Positions 11,392 to 22,486 of a DNA stretch of 64,000 nucleotides are shown in pieces. Every line of letters starts with the position of its first letter. Position 1 is the first letter of the stretch. The stretch is from Panicum virgatum (Eukaryota; Streptophyta; Magnoliopsida; Poales; Poaceae): assembly GCF_016808335.1 (NCBI RefSeq), contig NC_053153.1:21215033-21279032 (forward strand), given 5' to 3'. Below the pieces are notes generated by a model. It was given only the letters and a program-made list of their open reading frames with translations, was not told the origin of the DNA and searched no databases. The position numbers and the translations under genes were made by a program.

Positions 11392-13696
11392 ATGGCGTCT
11401 TGCTCCGTCTTCACCCCACCGGCGGCGCTCTCCGCGCCGGCGCCGTCCGGCCGGCAGCGCGCGGCCGCGGCCGTATGTCTCCCCGGTGTTCGCGGCAGCC
11501 GCCCGGCGACCCGCGGCGTGCGGTGTAGGGCCGGGCAGGGCGGCGTCAAGGTCCCGGCGAAGCGTAAGCCCTCGCATCGAATCACCCCCCCTCGTGTAGA
11601 ATTAGCGTGGAAATCTGATGGTTTTTTGCCGGGTGGGTGGGTGCGGCGGCAGTGTCGGAGCTGTGGGCCGCGGCGAAGGACGCGCCTCCGCTGGCCGTGC
11701 TCGCGGCCGTGGCCGCGGCGGTGGCGATCTACAAGGTTGGGTCCGGTCTCCTCGCGCCGCGCCCTCCCCCGCCGCGTCGGGGGGAGACCCAGACGGCCCC
11801 GCGACCTCCAGTGCCGGAGCCGGTGCAGGTGGGTGAGATAACGGAGGAGGAGCTGCGGCAGTACGACGGGTCCGACCCCGAGAAGCCGCTGCTGATGGCC
11901 ATCAAGGGGCAGATCTATGACGTCTCCCAGAGCAGGTTGCTTCCCTTGATTCCTTCAACCCTGAGCCTCTAATTCTTCATTCATCCCGTTGCAACGTTGC
12001 TCTGCTTTGCAGCAGTCGTTTATGGTTGATGCATTACGTTGATTCAGAGTTTTGTTCCGATCGATTGTTCAATGATAGTCAATCAGTGCTTCATTTGTAG
12101 AACTGCCGCTTTACAGAAGCACTGCTCTTAATTTCAAGAGTTCTTGCGCCCTACTAATGTGAAATGAAGCAGGCAATGTTCTGAATTTGGGATGTCAACT
12201 GTAGGTTGTGACCGAACAAGTGGATTGAGAATATGTTTGAAATATCTTTGCTTTGATGATAGGATTTTCTGTATGTTTGTCTGGCCAATCAAAACTGGTA
12301 GTGTGCTGTCATTCAATTCTGCAAACATAGTGAAAATTGTATTGTGATGGAAGTTATGATGCTTAGCATGTAGGTTCAGTCATTGAGTGTACATTCACAT
12401 GGTATGTCTTGGATTGAATCTGGATTCAATCATTGAGCTAATCCACATAGTATTTGGTGGTCTATTGTTGCTAGCATACATATAGTAATAGTACTACACT
12501 CCTCGGTTGATTAATACATATATGTCAAAGTAATTGGAACCGTACTTCCTTCTCTGATGTCAGGAGCAAGAAGCCAAGAATGTAGTCATGTTTCTTTTCT
12601 TTCTTTATTTTTCTTGCCATACTTTCTGCTGGTTTTATCGGCGAGAACGCATCTATGTCCTTATCTTGTGTTCTATAAAATATGAAGCTTACTGTTTTCT
12701 CCTCATAGATAGTAGAACCGCGGACACTTTTACTTTGAAACAGGATTTTGTGTGAAAGATGTGTACCACAATTAGGACGTGTTTAGGAATGTCCCAACAA
12801 CACCAGCATATTACGCTTATTTTCTACTACACATGTGTTTACTAATACAAAATCTTTTTTTTTCCCTGAAGGAACTTAGTTGGTGCACCATTGTTTTAAT
12901 GTGATAAATATCTGAGTCTCATTGGCGTCTAACTTACGAACCTAATAATTCCTACTTTAATGGAATCAATGCATTCATGTGGTACTACTGTAAGCTCTTG
13001 GAGAGCAATAATTCCTTTGAAACATTTTAAGCTGCGCTCGATTTTTTTTTTTAATTTAGCTTGCTGAATATGTGGCATGAATAAGCTGTTGTTTTCTCTG
13101 ATGAGAATAACTAGATAGCATACCCCTTTCAGACTTGCAGTTCAAATAACACGTAAATACCATGGATTTTGTTGTGAACCATTAAAAAATTCAAATATAT
13201 GCCTACACTCCAATGCAAGGACATTGCATTAATGTTGTGTCTATTCAAAGTCTTCATAGTCAATGACTGTCTTTATATTGAAGATTACCCTGTAATTACC
13301 TTGCAAGATATATTGTGTTTGACGCTGATGGTATGACAATGTTTTTTTTTTCTGTCTGTGATTGATTTTGTCTGCAGAATGTTCTATGGACCTGGTGGGG
13401 CATATGCGTTGTTTGCTGGAAAAGAAGCCAGCAGGGCATTGGCCAAGATGTCCTTTGAACAGCAGGATCTGAATGGTGATATATCTGACCTTACACCTAT
13501 GGAGCTCGGTTCCTTGAATGACTGGGAGTACAAGTTCACCAGTAAGTATGTGAAGGTAGGAACCGTAAGGGCAGCGCCTGCAGGAGAGGGTTATGGCATT
13601 TCACCTGCGATACAGGAGGAAGTTACTGCACCTGTACCTGTGCTTGAGCCTGAGCTTGACCCGGAGCCGAAGCCGATCCACGATGATGCACCATGA
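11392..13696 (+). CDS. MAPR paralogue with plastid transit-like N-terminus
   Basis: Three exons, 11392-11563, 11653-11935 and 13378-13696, give 257 residues. Exon 1 encodes 57 residues rich in Ala, Ser, Pro and Arg with no acidic residue, and a VRCRA segment near 43-47 like a chloroplast processing site. It joins in frame through an 89-bp intron (donor AAGC|GTAAGC, branch-like CTGAT, acceptor GGCAG). The rest matches the upstream MAPR gene: SELW start, membrane segment about 70-87, proline-rich linker, then a cytochrome b5-like domain with RQYDGSDP, KGQIYDVS and FYGPGGAYALFAGKEASRALA. Without exon 1 there is no ATG for the MAPR frame, because the frame opens with GTG at 11637. The C-terminus differs from its neighbour, ending in Pro/Glu repeats. 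Exon 1 is inferred from splice signals and frame; plastid targeting is a prediction from composition. Confidence 0.8.
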
Positions 13697-14221
13697 AAGG
13701 AAACACACAGACATCTGAGCAACACAGGGAAGAACGAAATGGAAGGCGGAGCACTACTGATAGTGTCCCAAAGGGACTTAGAATTTAGGAATAACCGAAC
13801 GCCGCCTATATGCTGCATGGATGTTCGGAAGAAAATAGTATATATGTACTGTGTAGTAGGATCAAATGGTTGGATATGATTATATGAAGAGATCAGTGCT
13901 CTAGCTCAGTGATGTGCATCTTCAGAAATGAGACATGAGTTTCCCTTCACAAAAAAAAAAGAAATTAGATAAGTTGTTCCATCACTTGTGCAGCTCTAGC
14001 TCTTGGAGCACCAAACAGGCCTCTATGGCGCACTAGCTCCAAAAAGACATAGTATCTGCATTTGAATCATGTTTTAATCTTCCAGCTGCCATCTGCCTGA
14101 TTAAATAATGGTATGCAATTGGACAAACATACACACGAACTGATCATCGTTGCACTGATCCCATACACATCACTGTCTGATCTTACTTGCTCAGCAAAAT
14201 AATAATGAGTTGGGTAAGAAT

Positions 14222-14700
14222 CAAGGTATAAAATCGCGGGCTAAGACGTTTAGCGGAAGCCCTTCCAAAAAGCTAAGAGAGCTATAGCAAAAGCTATAGC
14301 GGAGCTATCCATTTAGCGGTTTGCAAAAAAAAAAATGCATAATGTGGCCAATAACATCAGTAATGCAACCAATTTCAACAAATTTTTCATAGCCATACGT
14401 CCATAATACATATAAAATTAGAAGCATCATTGGTCTAACATTCTAAAATAGACTCAACACATCTCTTGCCTGCCTAACTGTGCCCGTGATGCTTTGTCTA
14501 TGGTCCACCCTAGTTATATTGATTCTTTATTTCTTTTGGCTACATCTTTAGCGGAAGTAGCGGACATTTATTATCACTAAATCCTATAAAAAACTCCTAT
14601 AGCGGACATAGCGGACAAATATTGTATAGCGTAGCGGGAGATCTCTTAAAAAGCTAATAGCGGACAATAGCGAGCTATTAGCGGGCTATTTTGTACCTTG
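14222..14700. mobile_element. Non-autonomous hAT element
   Basis: This 479-bp element has ends CAAGGTATAAAAT and, reverse-complemented on the right, CAAGGTACAAAAT. It has a perfect 8-bp target duplication GTAAGAAT (14214-14221 and 14701-14708), the hAT hallmark. The interior is full of short TAGCGGA/GCTATAGC repeats like subterminal transposase sites. There is no coding capacity. Confidence 0.9.
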
Positions 14701-14708
14701 GTAAGAAT

Positions 14709-16240
14709 CAGATGTTGGGTTTTTGACGCATGGTAGTGGCGTGCTGCAACTGCTTCACAATTAATAAGTCTAACCTTTGCCATCACTAACTGACACGCAT
14801 CACTTGATTCCATCTCGTATTGTCCTAAAGATGGATTGAACATTGAAGAAACTTTTAACTGTGACACTCCAGAATTGTGCGCTCCATTTTGGGCTTTTGG
14901 AATATCACCAACTTTAGGCGGAATTTACTGATTCCTCAGAAATCTGGAATATCACTGGATTTATATGGAGTTCATTGATCTCAAACAGCGCAAGAGTGAA
15001 ATGTAACGCATGTATTTTTTTTCAAAAAAATAGTGAGTAATAACAACAGGAGAGTACACAGTTTTTTTTAATGAAGTTCACATATATATTATATGGATAA
15101 GTTCCATTTCACGTAACTTCCTGGAGTAATAATACATGTAACAAGTGAGTCTCCATGAAGAAAATCTGTATGAACGTATCGGTCGCGGAGCCATTTCTGC
15201 CTACAGCAGTTCAAATAACACGTAAATATCCCTGTCAGGCAAAAAAGATGATAAAGGTTCCTGTACAATTTGTGGTTGATCTTCTTCCTTGAACACTTCT
15301 GACAACATGTATCCTGATTTCAGTTCACGCAAAAGCTCTATCCTTTATTCTGAAACTATATGCTAGCTCTAGAGGAACCTTACATAGTTACATTATATTT
15401 TGTGCTAGATTATTTCCAATTGCACACTCATAGATGTGCAAATATGTTCCTAGGAACGGGAGCAAGAGATAGGAACCGTAAATTAGATTATTGTGCACGC
15501 CTACTCAATTCCTCTCCGAGAGTCTGACAAAGTGACGCTGCACAACTGCAATGTTTGCCTTCAAGGAAATTGCAGCGGAGTATAGTTCACTGACTGCCAA
15601 AATAGGAGCCCTGGATAGTTGGGCTGTAAATGTTGTCCGTTCTATGCTCTGGACATGGATGATCTGATCGGAAGGTTTGGTCTACAGACAGTACATACCA
15701 CTAGTGGCAACTGGCCAAACACGGTCAAACGAAGCGTCTCACTGAATGGTCTGTTCCAACACATGGGTTACCCACCTATGATGGGTAGAACAGAAACGTT
15801 GAGGCGAAAGAAAGCAAAAATGATCCACCACCGCGCGGCACCGCGGCGAATGGAAGTGAGCTAACTTGGGATACGTTGAACTTGTACACTTGTACTGATG
15901 GTGTGATGGCAAAGTGGCCTCTATTCTAGAATTGATAGTGATGGAGGCATTCCTCAGCGTTCTATTTATTCTAACTAGTTCACTATCGTCTCTTGGGCAG
16001 ATTTTGCGCTCTATGTTTTTTGTCGGTTTCTCCACTTTCCGAGTGCAGTGATGTCTAGTCTTGTCACTTTGTCAGTACTTGGGAAGCTCACTACGTATCT
16101 TCTCTTTTTTGTTTTTGAAAAATATGCTATCCGTTTCCTATCTACCAGGAAAAGTTTAAACAAGGTAGTGGAATAATGGAAGAGGAAATATTTGGCAATG
16201 AAAAGAAAAGAAAAAAAAAGAAGCGGCATCGATGTTGTCT
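14709..16240. other. Intergenic region, no gene seen
   Basis: No supported coding region. A 23-base stretch from the last intron of the second MAPR gene (starting GCAGTTCAAATAACACG, about 13136) recurs near 15203, suggesting a duplicated intron scrap. The region ends at the snRNA promoter. Confidence 0.45.
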
Positions 16241-16415
16241 TGGGCCTGAACGTGCTATTCCCATCGTGGGCCTTGCAAAGGATGGGAAAGTGCGCTGGGC
16301 CTCTCCGCAATAGACGCGCACTCGACTGGCATGAAACATGCCGCGGCAGCTCGTTTGCCCGTTTAGTCCCACCTCGCCCGGCCAAGCAGCACAGAGGCGT
16401 CAGCTCTCTATATAA
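16241..16415 (+). promoter_or_regulatory. Plant Pol II snRNA promoter (MSP, USE, TATA)
   Basis: GTCCCACCTCG at 16366-16376 matches the plant upstream sequence element GTCCCACATCG with one change. TATATAA at 16409-16415 begins 32 bases after it, the wide spacing used for RNA polymerase II rather than III. Three TGGGCC boxes (16241-16246, 16267-16272, 16296-16301) match the monocot-specific element RGCCCR in reverse. The predicted RNA start at 16442 lies 26 bases after the TATA box. Confidence 0.85.
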
Positions 16416-16441
16416 CCAGACCCGGGGCTCCATTCCAAAAC

Positions 16442-16629
16442 ATACCTTTCTCGGCTTTTTTTATTAAGATCAAGTGTAGTATTTGTTTTTATCAGTTTAA
16501 TATTTGATATGTGAGCCATTTGCTCATTTTGATATTAAATTTATTTTTTTGGGGGAGGGCTCACCACAGTAGCTTCGAGCGTCTCCGGGGCGTTGCACTG
16601 CTGCCCGTGCCCGGGCCTGGCGCGCCCCA
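16442..16629 (+). ncRNA. U2: U2 spliceosomal snRNA gene (variant)
   Basis: The sequence begins ATACCTTTCTCGG, the U2 5' end, and keeps the branch-site recognition core within AAGATCAAGTGTAGTAT. It also keeps TATCAGTTTAATAT, the Sm-site region AAATTTATTTTTTTGG, CACCACAGTAGCTT and the GTTGCACTGCTGCC loop IV segment. U2 pairs with the intron branch point in the spliceosome. Compared with the plant U2 I remember, the 5' half has several C-to-T and G-to-A changes. Stem I (GGCC/GGCT) looks weakened, while the stem at 16514-16530 (GTGAGC, loop, GCTCAT) still pairs. It may be a functional variant or a young pseudogene. The end coordinate is approximate. Confidence 0.85.
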
Positions 16630-16655
16630 ACCAAATCAAATGCAAAATTTGTGTG

Positions 16656-16672
16656 CAAAGTGAAAAGTGAAA
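16656..16672 (+). terminator. snRNA 3' box
   Basis: CAAAGTGAAAAGTGAAA fits the plant snRNA 3'-end signal CA-(N3-10)-AGTNNAA and lies just after the U2 3' end. Confidence 0.6.
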
Positions 16673-16721
16673 TATTGATATTTTCTCGGTATTGTTTTGC
16701 AGTCTTTAAATTGAGTCTGAC

Positions 16722-18692
16722 TACCGGTGGGGTGGTGAGATATCGGAGGAGATCAAGCTCCTTAAACCTTCATCTCGATCTGACACGCTTATCTGCCAGT
16801 TGTGTAGCACTCAATTACCAAGTGATCAGTGATAACCATGAAAATGCACTGGAATTTTAATCAGATTAGGCACTATTCTGAATTTGGGTGTCAAGTTGTC
16901 AACTATAGGTACAGACTGATGGTGAAAATATCGTATTTTTGGAACTGCTGCAAATGCTTCTTTTTGTTGGTTAACAAATGAAAAGGTGAACCTCTATCAC
17001 CTCGGATGCTATCAGGCATTCAGGCTAATTAGTCAATGGATGCTCGGCAAAACATTTGGAGATGAAAAGGAGCCATGTGTACTGCACTTATGCATACATA
17101 CTGCAATGGTGCTCGCCTGCTCGGCATGTAAGCTCAATTATTGAATGCCAATCCATATAGCATGCTTAAAGTTGATTTTGGGGTTGACTAACTGAACTTG
17201 ATGCAGCTCGCAAAAAAAAAAAAAAACTGAACTTGATGCACATAGCCGCATGCCAGTCCACATTTGATTTGGGATTTATATGTGAAAGTACTGGTGGAGG
17301 AGGATGGCTTACCAGTAATTCCTTTTGCGTTACCAGGAATATCATAATCATGCTCTCTTTTATGTTCTATGAATCTGAAGCTTGCAAATTTGTCCTCCTA
17401 GATATCATAATTGCGGTCAGTTATACTTGATATACAAAATTATCTGTAATATGTGCAGCAATTTAGGATTATCCGAAACGAAGTACATACTATCTACTGG
17501 GCTTCTACAGAATATGTCCAGTACTCTGGGTCTAGGCCAAAAACTTACTGGTGTCCATTTCTTGCTTAGTGATAGCTATCTCAGTCTAAATGGCATGTCC
17601 TAATTGTTCCTGTTTGGATGGAATCATGATTTTCATAGTTCCATTTGGTTCACCTGAAATCTTTGGAGAGTCGCAATTCTTATCGCCTTCCTCTGTGATC
17701 TCACTGCAAGAACCTGTGAGGCCGTGGCTTCTTCTCTGAAAACTCTAGCGGTGCCGGTGCGCTCTTTCCGTATGAATGCCATGCGAGTAACATGCACATG
17801 GAACCTACTCCTTTATGTTGTTGGTTCAGCCGCCCGCAAAGCTGCAGCCACCAATCCACTGTGTGGTAGTGTTCGGTGATGGCCTGGTCTTAGCATGGGA
17901 CACCTAGGATCTGTTATGCAAACATTCAGTGGTAAATGGTAATCCTAGATTTCTAGATATTTTATTGGAAAATCCACATTTTCCATTGGGAAGTAGGTCG
18001 CTGGATACCTAGATCTTGTTCAGTACGACAGATAGGTGCAGTCAAGCTTTTGCATCTCAATTTTCACTTCTGCAGGATGTTCTATGAATCAGGTGGAGCA
18101 TATGTTATAGGCACTGTTTGCTACCTAAAGATGCCAGCAGAGCATTGTCCAAGATGTCCTTTGAGCTGCATGATCTGAATGGTGGGTTTATGCAAATCAG
18201 GCTTGGCACCTTGAATGACTTGGATTCATGGTCACCAACAAGTATGTGATAATGTGAAGCCAGGAAGAAAAATCCCTGCAGAAGAAGGTTGTGGTAGCTT
18301 TTTGCCTGAAATATGGGTGGAAGCTATTGCGAGCATGATCCTAGGACCGATCTGAATGAAGATGATGCACCATTTTTGAAGATGATGCACCATGAAAACA
18401 AACAAAGATATCTCTGAGTTCTTTGGGGAAGAACAAAATGGAGGGTGCAAGAAACACATCTGTCTTCTGACTTCCGAGCTAAGCGAACAGCACTCTTATG
18501 AAGTTGCTGATGCATTCCAGATGGAGTTAGAAATAATTGAATACCTCCCCTATCTGCTGCAAGTGTCAGGTTTGATGCTTGAAGAAAAGATGCTTTAACT
18601 TTACATGACTAGTTCTCTAGTTGAGGTATCAGTTGCAATCTACGACAAAATTGAATGGTCGAATATGATGGGTCAATGATCTAGTCCGATGT
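16722..18692 (+). pseudogene. Decayed MAPR copy A (exon 2 scrap to exon 3 and 3' UTR)
   Basis: A short piece near 16722-16760 resembles the GGTGAGATAACGGAGGAG part of the second MAPR gene exon 2. Intron-like sequence follows: 16860-16960 and 17380-17450 resemble the 12160-12720 part of that gene's intron. A CTGCAG acceptor leads into a damaged exon 3 at 18077. Exon 3 keeps a FYESGGAY-like start and the ASRALSKMSFEL-like segment, but a small insertion near 18106 breaks the frame and the YKF segment is lost. Later text resembles the 3' end of the MAPR gene. No open frame spans it. The same unit exists a second time in pieces at 21786, 31691 and 43233. Confidence 0.8.
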
Positions 18693-19432
18693 TCTTCGCT
18701 CTGGAATTCAGCTCCCTGAGGATGCACGTCGATGTTCCGAAGATCGTTGTTCCACAATGCTAGAAGGAGGTTGGATACTCAAGCACTTAAATCTGAATTC
18801 TGACGGTGCTGTGGTGCATGTTAAAAAAAAGCCGGGGGTTTTGACCGTGTTTGACCCGGTTGCTTGACAAGTCAAGGAGTTTCTGGTTGCTTTTACCACC
18901 ATAAATCTTTTTTTGATTTTATTCTTGGCACTTTTTTTCTTGTTTGTAAGGGTCCTGTACGTGCAACCTACTTGCTGAACTCAAGTTGGAAATAGCTTGA
19001 TTCCTTTTGCAATGAGTCACAGAGATAAATAACTTTGCCATATTTGCAGTGATGCATATGCTGGATCCAAAACAGAACAAGTTAAAGCAGAATGAAAAAA
19101 ATAGGCCCTGAGCCGCCGGCGTAAAAGATTGATTTCCCATGCTTTGTCAGTAAAGATGAACATGACTGAAGAAACGTGCCGAGTTCAGAAGCAGAGAAAA
19201 AGTGAAATGACAAGATTGACAGCGAGCTAGTTTCTGATAAACCAGAGCCACACTACCACATTCTAACATTCCACAATTGTAAACAACACACAGTGCTAAT
19301 TCCACAGTAACACGGGAAGACAAGGACACACTCACACATTGACAGATCCTGCAGCTAATTCTGAAGCACCATTATTGGTAACTTTAAATCTAAGCTCTGA
19401 ACTATTCATGAAGCTACGATGATATAGTCAGA
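18693..19432. other. Spacer between pseudogene A and the MYB gene
   Basis: No gene seen. It likely includes the 3' untranslated region of the minus-strand MYB gene on its right side. Confidence 0.4.
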
Positions 19433-21449
19433 TTAGTGATGATCAAACCACGGCAAGAAGCTAGCAATGTCATCGAACTGGTAGATGCAGGCCAGCTCAT
19501 CCGGTTCCATGATGCTCAGAGGAACAGGAGACATGGGAGCGCAGACGATATCCATGACCCTCTCGCCGGTCTGATCACAGGCCGGTGGTGGTGGCGGCGG
19601 CGGCGTCTTCCCCAGACGCGGTAGGCTCACCACGGCATGCTTTTGCTCGATCTTCACCGGTCCGCTAATCGGGACCGCCACGATCGGCTGAGCGGCGACG
19701 AACGGAACCAGCAGCTGCACTGCTTGCACCGGCGTAGGGCCGGCCAAGACGGACTTGGCAGGGCTGGACCCCGGCGTGGAGCTCTCCTCGCTGCTGTAGG
19801 AAACCAGCTGCAGGTCCCGCGCCGGTGTCCCGGCGTCGGACGACGTGCTGCAGGCCGGGCGGTTCCGGCGGCGGAAGGCCGCGGCCGCGGACGGTCTCGC
19901 CACCGGGAACTTCTTCTTGAGCGTGCTGTTCCAGTAGTTCTTGATAGCGAGGTCCGTCCTCCCCGGGAGCTTGGCCGCCATGACGGACCAGCTGTTCGAT
20001 CAACATATCAAGCGAAGAAATTTTGTGGTTTGTCAGCGACGGCGATCAACAAGCAAACATCGCCTAGTTTCTTTGCACTAGAAGCAGAGCAGGATGCACT
20101 AAAAATCTAACACTATGCATTTGATGTAACAGACATGAAACCTCAGTTCGATAAACAGCAGTTTGGTTCATATGTTCGATCTGATCAGTGATATAAAAGG
20201 TTGCAGATCTTACAGAACATGAACAACAGGAACAAGGGGGAGAATAATTAAACTTCTGAAGAAAAATACTGGAAATCAGTGGCGTTAACGTGCAGGTTTG
20301 TTTGTCAGTTGCAGTTGACATGGAGAATGGGTTCTTGTGAGGCTTACCAGCTCCCCCTCTCGCTGTACATCTCGCAGATGAGCCTCTCCTCCGCCGGCGT
20401 GAAATTTCCGTGCTTCAGGCCCGGGCGGAGGTAGTTCAGCCACCGGGAACGGCAGCTCCGGCCGCACCGCCGCAGCCCTGCATTGAAACATAAAAATGAA
20501 CTTCGTTAAGTCATCATCCTTATCATGTCAGATATGAGTACAGGATTTCCGACAGAGCTGTTCCTTGTGCGAAATTCCTAGAAGCTTTCCACAGTTTCAC
20601 AGCACATGACCGCTGAATCAAGAGTCACAGTGCTAGTAGACAAAGGTGACAATGCGTTTCGTTTGACTAAGGGGTCGTTTGGTTTCTGGAACTAAACGTC
20701 AGATCATGTCACATAAAAAAAGAAACTTAGTATTTAGAAGTATTAAATAAAATCTAATTACAAAACTAATTATAAAACTCTAGGGCTAAAATGCGAGACA
20801 AAGCTAATGAGATATATTAATTCATAATTAGCGAATGGTTACTATAGCATTACTGTAATAAATTATAGATTAATTAGGCTCATTAGATTCGTCTCGCGAA
20901 TTAGCCCGCATCCGTCGAAAAAATTTTAAAAACAGATTCTTATTTGATATTCTAAATGGTAAGAATTTTTTTGATGTGACAGGGGCTAAAAAAAAGTTGA
21001 TGGAAACAAACAAGATCTAAGATAAGCTAATGAGAGCACTAAATGTTGAGCATGATGAATGAGCAAAAGTATTGCATAACGCACATACGTTGCAGCTTTT
21101 GCGCTAAATAATGCACATTGAAATGGTACTACTACATATGTAGTACTAGTGCTCATACTAGAAAGGTTGGACTTCAAAGGGGCAGATCATTGCCAAACCA
21201 AACAAGCAATGATACCACATTTCAGGGAGGTTTGCTTCCTTTTATTTTTCTTTTAAAGAAAGTGGAAGTACACAAATCTATCATTTCATCAGCTATCTCA
21301 AAAGCTCAAAATGATTGGTATGGGGTTCAAAATTACAAACCTAAAGTGTTGGACAATGCCTGCCAACTGTGGCCAATGCCATACTTCTCAATGTGGTTCT
21401 TGATCAAGTCATCCTCTTCCTTGGACCACTTCCCCTTCTTCTTCATCAT
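19433..21449 (-). CDS. R2R3-MYB transcription factor
   Basis: Minus-strand exons 21449-21341, 20477-20348 and 19991-19433 give 265 residues. The intron positions are the classic R2R3-MYB ones, splitting a Gly codon in R2 and a Cys codon in R3. R2 has Trp at 8, 29 and 49; R3 has Phe62 in place of the first Trp, then Trp81 and Trp100, with [15 protein letters not shown] and [15 protein letters not shown] segments. The C-terminal part (from about 110) is Ser/Pro/Ala-rich with a proline run and ends with an acidic-aromatic [14 protein letters not shown], a possible activation motif. The start is the first in-frame ATG, leaving only seven residues before the first Trp. The usual MGR-type leader is missing and upstream in-frame sequence lacks ATG. 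The subgroup is not assigned. A MITE sits in the first intron. Confidence 0.88.
20671..21017. mobile_element. Tourist-like MITE in the MYB intron
   Basis: This 347-bp element has ends GGGGTCGTTTGGTTT and, reverse-complemented, GATCTTGTTTGTTTCC. It carries the interior motif CATTAGATTCGTCTCGCG and a 3-bp duplication TAA (20668-20670 and 21018-21020). It lies inside intron 1 of the MYB gene. Confidence 0.8.
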
Positions 21450-21785
21450 CTCCCTCCTTTTTTTTTTGTCTTTTGTACTAAACTCTTTCTCTATTGGATA
21501 GTAGATTTTTGCTTTGTCTCCCAAAGGGGCACAGGAATTCAAATGAGGAGTACAGTGCCCAATTTATAGTGCGGCAGCCCTGGTACGGTAAAACACCTAA
21601 CGCGTGATAATCTCCTATCGTTTACTGTGCGGTAAATATATCCCTTGCTTTCTTGTCGTTTTATTGCTTTGTCTTGTATTATATCCAACGATTCCTTATT
21701 CTGATGAAGGGGAATAAAAAGGGGGTGAAACGAAAGGGAAGGGTAAAAGGAACGGAAATTTCACAGCATATGATGAGGCACGCTG

Positions 21786-21970
21786 ATCTGCCAGTTTGTT
21801 GTGTAGCACTCAATTACCAAGTGATCAGTGATAAACATGAAAATGCACTGGAATTTTAATCAGATTAGGCACTATTCTGAATTCGGGCTGTCAACTATAG
21901 GTAGACTGATGGTGAAAATATCTTTGGTGCATTTTTGGAACTGCTGCAAATGTTTCTTTTTATTGGTTAA
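21786..21970 (+). pseudogene. Decayed MAPR copy B, piece 1
   Basis: This matches 16792-16977 of copy A closely, including the GTGTAGCACTCAATTACC and GATCAGTGATAA segments and the ACTATAGGTA-GACTGATGGTG part. It stops at GGTTAA, where a Helitron-like element begins. Its continuation is at 31691. Confidence 0.85.
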
Positions 21971-22442
21971 TCTATTATCTTATTATTTGATCAACAAACG
22001 GAGCCTCCACGTTCGCTCTCAAGGTCTAAAAATTTTCACGTTAATCGGAGAAAAATAAAAAATAAAAATTACTCACCACTGCCATTATGATAAAATTAAC
22101 CTAAAATACCCCTGTGCCTAATTAAAAATCACCCACCAATGCTATTATGAAAAATTAAATATAAAATATCATTTAGTTATGTATAAGTAAAACCAAAACT
22201 GACAAAAGTCAATCAAAATAAAACGAAAATAAGAATAATTATATGCATAATATTATTAAAGCTCAACAAATCAAATTGTTATTATAGGTAGATCATATTT
22301 GAATTGTTTTAACCAATAATAAGACATAATTTACGATAATGAACAAGATGATGTATGATAAAAAATAGTAAAATCTTTAAAACGAATACAACGACATGCA
22401 AATTTTTGAATTTTCAATACTTTGTGCGGGCTATACGCCCAG
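21971..22442. mobile_element. Helitron-like non-autonomous element
   Basis: It begins TCTATTATCTTATTATTTGA directly after an A. It ends with a GGGC-TATAC-GCCC hairpin followed by CCAG before a T, close to the Helitron CTRR|T end but with one base changed. The interior is AT-rich and non-coding. Helitrons leave no target duplication, consistent with the sequence. The start coincides exactly with the break in pseudogene copy B. Confidence 0.55.
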
Positions 22443-22486
22443 TTTAGTTGAATTTGGAAGTGCCATCCCGATTTCGTCAGTTCTTA

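Noticed and set aside
11637..11972. MAPR frame read from its own start
   Set aside because: The first codon is GTG, which plants do not normally use; the spliced model from 11392 explains the frame better.
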